Assembly: GCA_945877725.1 (NCBI GenBank) | Contig: CAMDXR010000017.1 | Span: 1 to 20,486, forward strand | Reading direction: 5' to 3' | Source of the DNA: Limnohabitans sp. Rim8 | GTDB taxonomy: Bacteria; Pseudomonadota; Gammaproteobacteria; Burkholderiales; Burkholderiaceae_C | Length of the DNA stretch: 20,486 nucleotides | Shown: positions 1 through 6,065 of the stretch, in pieces | Numbering within the stretch: position 1 is the stretch's first letter | How the letters are laid out: the number at the start of each line of letters is the position of its first letter | Made by a program: the position numbers and the translations under genes | The notes under the pieces: model-generated | What the model saw: the letters and a program-made list of their open reading frames with translations, nothing else | Database searches by the model: none | What the model was told of the DNA's origin: nothing

Positions 1-657
1 GTTGTTGTTGGGATTTGTGGCGCTTGGGCTTGGCGAAGCCGCTTGTTCTGTTGCAAGTGGAGCAAGGGGGGGGATGGGTTTGGAGGCTGCTGTTGTCGCG
101 GCTTCTGAAGGCGGATCATCGCTTGCTGTGCGCGCTGTATCAACTGCACGGTCTGCATTTAAGGCGGTTGAGGGTTCCGAGGGGCTTGTCACTGCGGGGG
201 GCGGCTCTGGTGCAGATTCAGGTGCAGGCTTGGGCTCTGGTGCAGGCTTAGGCTCTGGTGCAGGCTTAGGCTCTGGTGCGGGCTTAGGCTCTGGTAAGAG
301 CTTAGGCTCTGGTAAGAGCTTAGGCTCTGGTGCGGGGGGCTTTTTGGTTTCTATGGCCAAGCGTGTACGCGGTGTCTCGGGGCTGGGTTTTGCGGGTGCG
401 GCGCTGGTTGCCGAAGCCGGGGGAATCCATCGGGTCTGGAGCGGGGCCACCCGAATGGCTTCGTCGGTTTTCAGACGCCAGTCGATGCCGCCTGTCAGGC
501 CCAAAAGCACCACCCAATGCAGCACCAACACCCCTGTTGCCAGCCAGGCAATGGCCCGCCGCGAAGGCTGTTCGGACACCGCAGGCAAAGCCCCTGAGAC
601 AGCCATGGTCCCAGCCAATGCATTGGCTACAGGGTGGCGGTGTGTTGTCTCAAGCAT
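1..657 (-). CDS. Proline-rich membrane-anchored protein, DUF3108-type or TonB-like (3' end outside window)
   Basis: An uninterrupted minus-strand frame of 219 codons runs from ATG at 657 to the left edge with no stop. Residues about 36-55 form one hydrophobic segment (LATGVLVLHWVVLLGL), preceded by Arg-Arg, which suggests an inner-membrane anchor with the rest in the periplasm. The short segment PLQTRWIPPA and a long Pro/Ala/Glu/Lys region follow, with PAPEPK and LLPEPK repeats at about residues 108-148. This architecture fits the N-terminus of Burkholderiales DUF3108 proteins or a TonB-like energy transducer; the diagnostic C-terminal domain lies outside the window. The start is uncertain: there is no clear ribosome binding site at 657, and ATG at 606 is an alternative. 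The opposite strand is also open across this stretch (2-673), but its Gly/Ser/Ala product is a mirror of the repeat. The function is not established. Confidence 0.6.
   Translation of the reverse strand, partial: MLETTHRHPVANALAGTMAVSGALPAVSEQPSRRAIAWLATGVLVLHWVVLLGLTGGIDWRLKTDEAIRVAPLQTRWIPPASATSAAPAKPSPETPRTRLAIETKKPPAPEPKLLPEPKLLPEPKPAPEPKPAPEPKPAPEPKPAPESAPEPPPAVTSPSEPSTALNADRAVDTARTASDDPPSEAATTAASKPIPPLAPLATEQAASPSPSATNPNNN
233..332. repeat. 18-bp tandem repeat coding for PAPEPK-type hexapeptides
   Basis: Five full 18-bp units start at 233, 251, 269, 287 and 305, with a partial sixth at 323. Each begins GGCTCTGG on the plus strand. Two variants alternate in the second part: TGCAGGCTTA or TGCGGGCTTA, and TAAGAGCTTA. 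On the minus strand they encode PAPEPK and LLPEPK. The length is a multiple of three, so gain or loss of units keeps the frame. Confidence 0.9.
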
Positions 658-692
658 CAAGGGGGGCCGTTAAATGTTCAGAAAATAGCGAC

Positions 693-704
693 GGTTAATT
701 AACC
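693..704. promoter_or_regulatory. Perfect 12-bp palindrome GGTTAATTAACC
   Basis: This AT-rich perfect palindrome lies about 36 bp upstream of the ATG at 657, in the gap behind the iclR-type gene. It resembles in base composition the GTTAAAC/GTTTAAC half-sites between the IclR gene and its divergent partner. A second operator for the same regulator is possible but not shown. Confidence 0.3.
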
Positions 705-721
705 ATGGGTGATGGCTGAAG

Positions 722-803
722 TACGTTGGCTAAGGTGCGTAGGCTAAGGTGTGTAGGGTGAGGTGCGAAGGCTAAGGTGCGTAGGCTGTGGTGAGAGGGC
801 TTA
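722..803. repeat. Degenerate 14-bp tandem repeat
   Basis: About six imperfect copies of TGCGTAGGCTAAGG follow each other at 722, 736, 750, 764, 778 and 792 (the last partial). They lie in the gap between the IclR gene stop and the proline-rich gene. The 14-bp period is not a multiple of three, which argues against a coding role. Confidence 0.8.
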
Positions 804-816
804 TTTCGATGGCCTG

Positions 817-1647
817 TCAATGTCCTGACCAACCCAGATCGGCAGAGAGTTGCTGGGCAAACTGGCGCAGGCTTTGGGCAATTGCCCCCTCCCAAGAGGT
901 GTCAAACGTGGCCGATGAACCCAGCGACACGACACCCAAGGCCAAATGGCCATCGGCATCAAAAACGGGGGCACAAAACCCCGAAATTCCTGGCAGCAAC
1001 ACATTCACCACCCGGCCCAGACCTTGTTGACGCGTTTCGGTCAACATGGCCTGCACTTGCGCCGGGGTGCTGGGCAAGTCGCTGCGGCCCAGTTTGCGGG
1101 CCAGTGCCAACTCGGCCTCGATCATTGGGCGGGCTTTGTCTGACGCTCCTCCGTGGCTCACAAAGGCGGCAAAACACCGCCCGGTGGCCGAAGAAAGCAG
1201 GGGCATCACATCGCCCAGACGCAAGCTGACCGGCATGGCCAGGGGCGTTTCTTGCCAATGCACCAACGTCGGGCCCCGGTTGCCCCATACGGCCAGGGCC
1301 AGCGTGTGACCGGTGGCGTCGATCAAGGCGGGCAAGCGTTCCCGCGCCATCTTGACGGCATCTAGACGCGACAAAGTGGCCAGCCCCAAACGCAGCGTGG
1401 CGGGGCCTAACTCGTAGCGGGTGCTGGTCGTGTCTTGCACCACCAAACCGAGGCGCTGAAAACTGACCAAATAACGGTGTGCTTTGGCGGCGCTCATGCC
1501 GGCCGAGGCCGCCAAATCTCGCAACATCAGGGGGGCAGGGGCTTGCGCCAGCACATCGAGCAGGGTAAAACCGACCTCGACCGATTGAATGCCTGCGCGC
1601 CCTTTGTCACTGTCTTTTGAGCTGAAGTCTGTGCTTTCGGTGTCCAT
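817..1647 (-). CDS. IclR-family transcriptional regulator
   Basis: The 276-residue protein has the usual IclR layout and length. Residues about 18-80 are the N-terminal winged helix (GIQSVEVGFTLLDVLAQ, then LRDLAASAGMSAAKAHRYL). Residues about 90-270 are the effector-binding domain, with the conserved stretches LLSSATGRCFAAF and LPGISGFCAPVFDADGHLAL. The start is ATG at 1647; the next gene, a fumarylacetoacetate hydrolase-family enzyme, is divergent with a 104-bp gap. IclR proteins usually control an adjacent divergent catabolic gene and themselves, and the nested palindromes at 1667-1688 are a natural operator. The ligand cannot be told from the sequence; an aromatic or keto-acid intermediate is a reasonable guess. 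Confidence 0.93.
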   Translation of the reverse strand: MDTESTDFSSKDSDKGRAGIQSVEVGFTLLDVLAQAPAPLMLRDLAASAGMSAAKAHRYLVSFQRLGLVVQDTTSTRYELGPATLRLGLATLSRLDAVKMARERLPALIDATGHTLALAVWGNRGPTLVHWQETPLAMPVSLRLGDVMPLLSSATGRCFAAFVSHGGASDKARPMIEAELALARKLGRSDLPSTPAQVQAMLTETRQQGLGRVVNVLLPGISGFCAPVFDADGHLALGVVSLGSSATFDTSWEGAIAQSLRQFAQQLSADLGWSGH

Positions 1648-1666
1648 ATCGCCTAGAATCTGGTTT

Positions 1667-1688
1667 CGTTTAGTTAAACGAGTTTAAC
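1667..1688. promoter_or_regulatory. Overlapping palindromes, candidate IclR operator
   Basis: Two inverted repeats share a half-site. CGTTTA-GT-TAAACG lies at 1667-1680 and GTTAAAC-GA-GTTTAAC at 1673-1688, both perfect. They sit 20 bp upstream of the IclR start and about 63 bp upstream of the divergent hydrolase start. The position suits simultaneous autoregulation and control of the neighbour. The assignment to this IclR protein is inferred from context. Confidence 0.55.
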
Positions 1689-1751
1689 AATGCGTAACTG
1701 CTTGGTGCTTCACACTGTAGCGCAAGCCCCCCCTGAACGGACACATTCAAG

Positions 1752-2762
1752 ATGAAATTGGCGACCTACAAAGACGGATCACGCGATGGACAACTCGTGG
1801 TGGTTTCGCGCGATTTGAGCACGGCACATTATGCGACTGGCATTGCCAGCAAACTGCAACAAGTGCTGGACGACTGGAACTTTTTGGCCCCCCAGCTAGA
1901 AGACCTCTACACCACACTGAACCAAGGCAAGGCCCGTCACGCGTTTCCGTTTGACCCGACGCAATGCATGGCCCCCTTGCCCCGCGCCTACCAATGGGCC
2001 GACGGATCAGCGTATCTGAACCACGTCGAATTGGTCCGTGCGGCCCGCAACTCTGAAGTGCCCGCCAGTTTTTATACCGACCCCTTGATGTACCAGGGCG
2101 GCAGCGACGACTTTATAGGGCCGCGCGACCCGGTGGTCTGCCCTGACGAGGCGTATGGCATCGACTTTGAAGCCGAAATTGCCGTGATTACCGGCGATGT
2201 GCCCATGCAAACCACGGCAGACGACGCCATCGAAGGCGTGCGCTTGCTGATGCTGGCCAATGACGTGAGCTTGCGCAACTTGATACCCAACGAACTGGCC
2301 AAGGGTTTTGGCTTCTTCCAGAGCAAACCCGCCACCGCTTTCAGTCCTGTCGCCATCACGCCGGACGAGCTGGGCGATGCCTGGCAAGGCGGGCGCGTGC
2401 ACCTGACGCTGCAATCCACCTGGAACGGTCGCAAGGTCGGCATGTGCGAGGCAGGGCCTGAAATGACCTTCCACTTTGGCCAATTGATTGCCCACATCTG
2501 CAAAACCCGCAATGTGCGGGCAGGCTCCATCGTGGGCAGCGGCACGGTGAGCAACAAAAGCGTGGAGGTGAACGGCCAACCCGAATGGCCTAAAGGTTAC
2601 AGCTGCATCGCCGAAAAGCGCGCCATCGAAACCATTTTGGACGGCAAACCCAGCACCGAATTCATGAAGTTTGGCGACACCATCCGCATCGAAATGAAAG
2701 GCCGCAACGGCGAGAGCCTGTTTGGGGAAATCGAGCAGGAAATTGTGCCCTTGGCTAAATAA
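1752..2762 (+). CDS. Fumarylacetoacetate hydrolase (FAH) family protein
   Basis: This 336-residue protein belongs to the FAH superfamily, metal-dependent enzymes that cleave C-C bonds of acylpyruvate-type substrates or decarboxylate and hydrate related compounds. The metal site is visible: E140 and E142 in IDFEAEIAVITG and D171 in LMLANDVSLRNL, with K192 in FFQSKPATAFSP. The glycine-rich segment AGSIVGSGTVSN follows at 257-268. Residues 1-75 form a separate N-terminal region like the FAA-hydrolase N-terminal domain. The substrate is unknown: fumarylacetoacetate of the homogentisate pathway is possible, but no hmgA or maiA is in the window. The divergent IclR regulator supports a catabolic role. 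The ribosome binding site is weak. Its last 8 bp overlap the 3' end of the convergent VapC gene. Confidence 0.92.
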   Translation: MKLATYKDGSRDGQLVVVSRDLSTAHYATGIASKLQQVLDDWNFLAPQLEDLYTTLNQGKARHAFPFDPTQCMAPLPRAYQWADGSAYLNHVELVRAARNSEVPASFYTDPLMYQGGSDDFIGPRDPVVCPDEAYGIDFEAEIAVITGDVPMQTTADDAIEGVRLLMLANDVSLRNLIPNELAKGFGFFQSKPATAFSPVAITPDELGDAWQGGRVHLTLQSTWNGRKVGMCEAGPEMTFHFGQLIAHICKTRNVRAGSIVGSGTVSNKSVEVNGQPEWPKGYSCIAEKRAIETILDGKPSTEFMKFGDTIRIEMKGRNGESLFGEIEQEIVPLAK

Positions 2763-3168
2763 GCCAAGGGTTCAAAACCGCCACACCTGTCGGCTCAAAG
2801 TCCGACATATTCCGTGTTACCACGGTGAATCTGTGCTCAATGGCCGTGGCGGCAATCATCGCATCCCGGTCAGAGCGCGGGTTGGGGATGTGCAGCGATG
2901 CACATACTGGCGCCGTGTTCTCTGCAAACGGCAAGATGCGACCCGCAAAAGCAGCGCGAACACCCCCCAACCAATGGCGCAAAGCGCTGCCTTGCGGCGG
3001 TGCTTTGCGTTCCAGCGCTTGGATGCCCAATTCCAACTCAAGCAAGGTTATGGCGGACAAAAACAGTTGGCTTCCAGGCTGACCTGCAGCCCATTGGCGT
3101 ACCGCCGTCGAGGGGTTGGGTTTGCCTTGGCGTAACTCGGAAATAACATTGGTATCCAAAATGAACAT
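2755..3168 (-). CDS. vapC: PIN-domain toxin, VapC/FitB type
   Basis: The 137-residue protein is a PIN-domain endoribonuclease toxin of a type II toxin-antitoxin system. The acidic catalytic residues are all present: D5 in MFILDTNVISELR, E44 in SAITLLELELG, D102 in SDRDAMIAATA and D123 in VTRNMSDFEPTG. This pattern resembles the FitB-like subgroup. The antitoxin gene ends 9 bp upstream, so the pair is co-transcribed. VapC toxins cut specific RNAs, often initiator tRNA or the 23S rRNA sarcin-ricin loop; the target here is unknown. The 3' end overlaps the convergent FAH-family gene by 8 bp (2755-2762). The toxin appears intact. Confidence 0.92.
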   Translation of the reverse strand: MFILDTNVISELRQGKPNPSTAVRQWAAGQPGSQLFLSAITLLELELGIQALERKAPPQGSALRHWLGGVRAAFAGRILPFAENTAPVCASLHIPNPRSDRDAMIAATAIEHRFTVVTRNMSDFEPTGVAVLNPWLI

Positions 3169-3177
3169 GGATCGCTT

Positions 3178-3438
3178 TCAGTCCAAGTTCGCGGCGTGAA
3201 TCTGAATGCCCAGCTTGGGAGGATCGAAATCGATGCCTTCACCACCCGGAATGCCGTCCATGATCTCCAGCAAAGACGGCGTTGATTGTCCGGCCATGCG
3301 GTAATAGTCGTCGATTTTTAGCAGGGCAAACGCAGGGCGACCCCGGTCAGTAATGAACACGGGGCCATCGACGGCAGCGCGCTTGGCGGCCGACACATCG
3401 CGCGTGAAATCACGGCTGGAAAAAGTATGAATGCCCAT
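3178..3438 (-). CDS. Phd/YefM-family antitoxin (VapB partner)
   Basis: The 86-residue protein has the Phd/YefM N-terminal fold (HTFSSRDFTRDVSAAKRAA, then GPVFITDRGRPAFALLKIDDYYRM), which binds operator DNA. The C-terminal tail, about residues 50-86, would wrap and neutralise the toxin. It precedes the PIN toxin by 9 bp in the usual antitoxin-first order. A good ribosome binding site, AGGGAG, lies just upstream of ATG at 3438. A perfect TTGACA is present on the minus strand at 3495-3490, but no convincing -10 hexamer accompanies it. Such antitoxins normally repress their own operon together with the toxin. Confidence 0.9.
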   Translation of the reverse strand: MGIHTFSSRDFTRDVSAAKRAAVDGPVFITDRGRPAFALLKIDDYYRMAGQSTPSLLEIMDGIPGGEGIDFDPPKLGIQIHAANLD

Positions 3439-3571
3439 GGTAGTCTCCCTTAGGATTTAAGGTTTGTATGTTACGACAATGAAGGAATTTGTCAATTTAA
3501 CGAGCCAACACTGGGCAAAGTCGCATATTGACCCGTAAAGAAATGGCGTTCAACCCACTGACTCTGTCAAA

Positions 3572-3609
3572 TTGGGCTGTAGAGGATGGACTGGCTATAC
3601 TTGTATAGC
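3572..3609 (+). promoter_or_regulatory. relBE promoter with operator palindrome over the -10
   Basis: A perfect inverted repeat GCTATAC-TT-GTATAGC lies at 3594-3609. It contains TATACT (3596-3601), a five-of-six match to the -10 box. A weak -35, TTGGGC, lies at 3572-3577 with an 18-bp spacer. The palindrome ends 22 bp before the antitoxin ATG. A ribbon-helix-helix antitoxin bound there would block RNA polymerase directly, which is the usual autoregulation of such modules. Confidence 0.6.
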
Positions 3610-3631
3610 AATCATTGAAAGGTAAGAAGCC

Positions 3632-3844
3632 ATGCTTGCCATCCGCCTGCCCGAAAACATTGAAACCCGCTTGGCTCAACTGGCCCAAGAGACCGGGCTC
3701 ACCAAGACCGCGCTGGTGCGCGAAGCCATCCTCGAACACATCGACGACCTCGAAGACTATTACCTCGCCGAGGCCCGCGCCCGCAAGAACCGAAACACCA
3801 TTTCTTTGGAAGACGTGGAGCGCGAGCTTGGCCTGGCAAATTGA
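3632..3844 (+). CDS. relB: RelB-like ribbon-helix-helix antitoxin
   Basis: The 70-residue protein starts with the ribbon-helix-helix DNA-binding region (MLAIRLPENIETRLAQLAQE, then TGLTKTALVREAILEHIDDLE). It ends in a charged helix (DYYLAEARARKNRNTISLED) that should bind the toxin. It matches the short RelB/StbD-like antitoxins paired with RelE toxins. The ATG at 3632 is preceded by GAAAGGTAAG. The toxin gene begins 17 bp before this gene ends, so the two are translationally coupled. The operator palindrome at 3594-3609 is the expected binding site. Confidence 0.9.
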   Translation: MLAIRLPENIETRLAQLAQETGLTKTALVREAILEHIDDLEDYYLAEARARKNRNTISLEDVERELGLAN

Positions 3845-4097
3845 GTTTGACCCGGACGCCCTCAAAGACCTGCGTAAACTCGACAAGCCGATCCAGATCC
3901 GGCTGGTGGGTTTTTTGCGCACACGCGTCAGCAGCTTGACCAACCCACGCGACATCGGTGAGGCCCTCTCGGGTCAGCGCCTGGGCAGCTATTGGAAGTA
4001 CCGAGTCGGCGACTGGCGCATCATCTGCGACGTCCAGGACCAGAAAATTCTGGTGCGGGTGTTGCGTATCGGCAATCGGCGAGAAGTCTACCGATAG
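3828..4097 (+). CDS. relE: RelE/ParE-superfamily toxin with TTG start
   Basis: The 89-residue product begins, read as Met, MAWQIEFDPDALKDLRKLDK, the classical start of RelE-family toxins. It continues with YWKYRVGDWRIICDV (residues 55-69) and ends LRIGNRREVYR, the basic and aromatic core of the RelE fold. RelE proteins cut mRNA in the ribosomal A site. The start is assigned to TTG at 3828, with GGAG about 8 bp upstream, because homologous proteins begin at this residue. An ATG at 3615 gives a longer open frame that reads through the antitoxin gene out of frame and is not credible. The overlap with relB is 17 bp. The length is normal and the protein appears intact. Confidence 0.88.
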   Translation: MAWQIEFDPDALKDLRKLDKPIQIRLVGFLRTRVSSLTNPRDIGEALSGQRLGSYWKYRVGDWRIICDVQDQKILVRVLRIGNRREVYR

Positions 4098-4118
4098 AGA
4101 CTGAAGCATATAAAGCCA

Positions 4119-4144
4119 TTTACGCTTCACATTTGAAGCGTAAA
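4119..4144. promoter_or_regulatory. Perfect 11-bp-arm inverted repeat downstream of relE
   Basis: TTTACGCTTCA-CATT-TGAAGCGTAAA is a perfect inverted repeat with a 4-nt centre. It begins 21 bp after the relE stop. No U-tract follows, so it is a poor terminator. TATAAA (4109-4114), a five-of-six -10 match, lies just upstream without a clear -35. It could be the leftover operator and promoter of the Fic gene whose 3' remnant starts soon after. Confidence 0.5.
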
Positions 4145-4179
4145 TCCCAAAAACGCGCTTTGGGGCCGAACTGCGGTAA

Positions 4180-4404
4180 CAACACCCGCAACTCACGTCC
4201 ACGCAAACCAAGGCGATCAACAAACTTTATGACGTCGGACCTGAAGGATTTGCCAATGGCATCAGCACTGAGAAATACGTGAACCTCTGCCGCGTGTCAC
4301 GCGCCACGGCGTACCGGGAGCTGACGGCACTGTGCGAGATGGGGGTGCTGGTGCAAACAGGAACGGGTAAAGGGACGCGTTATCAGCTGAAGCTCGCGAC
4401 TTAG
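4180..4404 (+). pseudogene. Fic-family protein remnant (C-terminal winged helix only)
   Basis: This open frame has no usable start. It reads KAINKLYDVGPEGFANGIST, then EKYVNLCRVSRATAYRELTA, then LCEMGVLVQTGTGKGTRYQL, ending at TAG 4402-4404. This matches the C-terminal winged-helix domain of Fic (AMP-transferase) proteins of the DUF4172-containing type, recalled from family knowledge. The catalytic Fic motif HPFxxGNGR is absent. Just upstream, another frame (about 4157-4175) reads ALWGRTAV, reminiscent of the linker residues before this domain, so a frameshift probably adds to the loss of the catalytic body. The piece lies 83 bp downstream of relE. It is probably non-functional; expression as a small DNA-binding protein is possible but has no start codon support. 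Confidence 0.6.
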
Positions 4405-4439
4405 ATGGTTTTGGCGCAGTTTTAAAGCGGGTTCATGGA

Positions 4440-4458
4440 TACCCGGTCAGGCCGGGTA
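4440..4458. repeat. Short palindrome TACCCGG-TCAGG-CCGGGTA
   Basis: This hairpin with 7-bp arms lies in the context ATGGA-TACCCGG...CCGGGTA-TGACA. It resembles the dispersed intergenic palindromes common in Proteobacteria that read GGATACCCG..CGGGTATGAC. It lies between the Fic remnant and the gatB 3' end and might serve as a bidirectional transcription end. Confidence 0.55.
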
Positions 4459-4468
4459 TGACAAATGA

Positions 4469-4517
4469 CTTGTCACCCCCGACCGCAAGTCCTTGTCACC
4501 CCCGACCTGATCGGGGG
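4469..4517. repeat. Direct repeat CTTGTCACCCCCGACC plus palindrome
   Basis: The 16-bp sequence CTTGTCACCCCCGACC occurs at 4469-4484 and again at 4492-4507, a 23-bp period. The second copy continues into a perfect hairpin, CCCCCGA-CCTGA-TCGGGGG (4499-4517), followed by TCCATG. The first copy is a half element without its second arm. This looks like a tandem, partly decayed dispersed repeat. It is downstream of gatB on the minus strand and could fold in its transcript. Confidence 0.65.
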
Positions 4518-4571
4518 TCCATGCCTTCGCGGGCTATGGATACCGGTCCTGGTCAGTGCGTGGCGTGGGTG

Positions 4572-6035
4572 TCAGCCCAGCTTCTTCATCAGCAGTGCGT
4601 TCACCTGCCCCGGGTTGGCTTTGCCCTTGCTGGCTTTCATGATGGGGCCGACCAGACCGTTCAGGGCTTTGGCGTTGCCAGCTCTGAATTCTTCGACGTT
4701 TTTGGGGTTGGCGGCCAACACTTCGTCGATGATCTTTTCTAACTCACCCGTGTCGTTCATCTGCTTGAGGCCTTTGGCTTCGATGATGGCGTCAACTTCA
4801 CCTTCCTTGTTCCACAAACCTTCAAACACCTGCCGCGCCGCATTGTTGCTGATGGTGTTGTCGCTGATGCGGCCAATCAGGGCGGCCAGTTGTGCGGCGC
4901 TGACCGGGGCTTGTTCGATGCTCATTTCGCTGGCGTTTAAGCGGCGTGACACTTCGCCCATGATCCAGTTACTGGCCAGTTTGGGCTGAGCGCAGGCTTT
5001 GGCGGTGGCTTCAAAGTACGCGGCTACCGCTTTGCTTTGCGTCAGTTGCGTGGCGTCGTATTCGGGCAGGGTGTAGTCACGCACAAAACGCTCGGCCATC
5101 ACACGCGGCAGTTCGGCCATTTCGCTGCGCACGCGCTCCACCCAGTCGCGGCCAATCACCAGGGGCGGCTGGTCCGGGTCGGGAAAGTAGCGGTAATCGG
5201 CGGCGTCTTCTTTGGTGCGCATGGCACGGGTTTCGCCCGTTTCGGGGTCAAACAACACAGTGGCCTGCTGGATGGCATAGCCGTCTTCAATCTGGTCAAT
5301 CTGCCAGCGCACCTCGTAGTCGATGGCCTGCTGCATGAACTTGAAACTGTTCAGGTTTTTGATCTCACGGCGCGTGCCCAGCTCGCCGCCGGGTTTGCGC
5401 ACCGATACGTTGGCGTCGCACCTGAAGCTGCCCTCTTGCATGTTGCCATCGCAAATGCCGATCCAGGTCACGATCTTGTGCAGCTCTTTGGCGTAGGCCA
5501 CGGCCTCGGCGCTGCTGCGCATGTCCGGTTCGGTCACGATTTCCAGCAGCGGCGTGCCCGCACGGTTCAAGTCGATGCCTGATTGGCCCCCACCTCCGAG
5601 TGCTGAATCCTCGTGCAGCGATTTACCCGCATCTTCTTCCAGGTGGGCGCGCACCAGGCGCACGGTTTTGCGCACCGTTTCTTTGCCTTCTTCCAAAAAG
5701 AAAGACACTTCGCCACCTTGCACCACCGGGATCTCGAACTGGCTGATCTGGTAGCCCTTGGGCAAGTCGGGGTAAAAGTAATTTTTGCGTGCAAAAACAC
5801 TGCGCTCGGCAATGTGCGAGTTGACGGCCAAGCCGAACTCGATGGCGCGTTGCACGGCCCCCACGTTCATCACGGGCAAGGTGCCGGGCAGGGCCATGTC
5901 GACCGCGCAGGCTTGCGTGTTGGGTTCCGCGCCAAAAGCCACAGAGGCGCGGCTGAAAATCTTGCTCTGGGTCGAGAGTTGGGTGTGTGTTTCGAAGCCG
6001 ATAACGACTTCATAACCTTGGACGAGTTTGCTCAT
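4572..6035 (-). CDS. gatB: Aspartyl/glutamyl-tRNA(Asn/Gln) amidotransferase subunit B
   Basis: GatB is the kinase subunit of the GatCAB complex. It phosphorylates misacylated Glu-tRNA(Gln) or Asp-tRNA(Asn) so that ammonia from GatA can amidate it. The 487-residue product shows YEVVIGFETHTQLSTQSKIF at the start, then ALPGTLPVMN, KGYQISQFEIP, GSFRCDANVSVR and DYRYFPDPDQPPL. The C-terminal tRNA-binding tail domain ends GQVNALLMKKLG. The start is ATG at 6035 (MSKLVQGYEV). An in-frame extension of 54 codons to 6197 exists, but it is only translated repeat DNA and is rejected. The gene is separated from gatA by 354 bp holding REP-like elements, so its expression may be partly uncoupled from gatCA. 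Confidence 0.96.
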   Translation of the reverse strand: MSKLVQGYEVVIGFETHTQLSTQSKIFSRASVAFGAEPNTQACAVDMALPGTLPVMNVGAVQRAIEFGLAVNSHIAERSVFARKNYFYPDLPKGYQISQFEIPVVQGGEVSFFLEEGKETVRKTVRLVRAHLEEDAGKSLHEDSALGGGGQSGIDLNRAGTPLLEIVTEPDMRSSAEAVAYAKELHKIVTWIGICDGNMQEGSFRCDANVSVRKPGGELGTRREIKNLNSFKFMQQAIDYEVRWQIDQIEDGYAIQQATVLFDPETGETRAMRTKEDAADYRYFPDPDQPPLVIGRDWVERVRSEMAELPRVMAERFVRDYTLPEYDATQLTQSKAVAAYFEATAKACAQPKLASNWIMGEVSRRLNASEMSIEQAPVSAAQLAALIGRISDNTISNNAARQVFEGLWNKEGEVDAIIEAKGLKQMNDTGELEKIIDEVLAANPKNVEEFRAGNAKALNGLVGPIMKASKGKANPGQVNALLMKKLG

Positions 6036-6065
6036 ATGTTGTTCACTTGCTGAATCAGAACCTAA

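Noticed and set aside
2..673. 223-residue plus-strand open frame with GSGAGLGSG repeats
   Set aside because: It is the mirror of the 18-bp repeat that encodes PAPEPK on the minus strand. The minus frame has a membrane helix and family-like context; the plus product has no recognisable domain.
3615..4097. 160-residue frame starting upstream of relB
   Set aside because: Its first 71 residues read relB out of frame. Only the part from 3828 resembles RelE.
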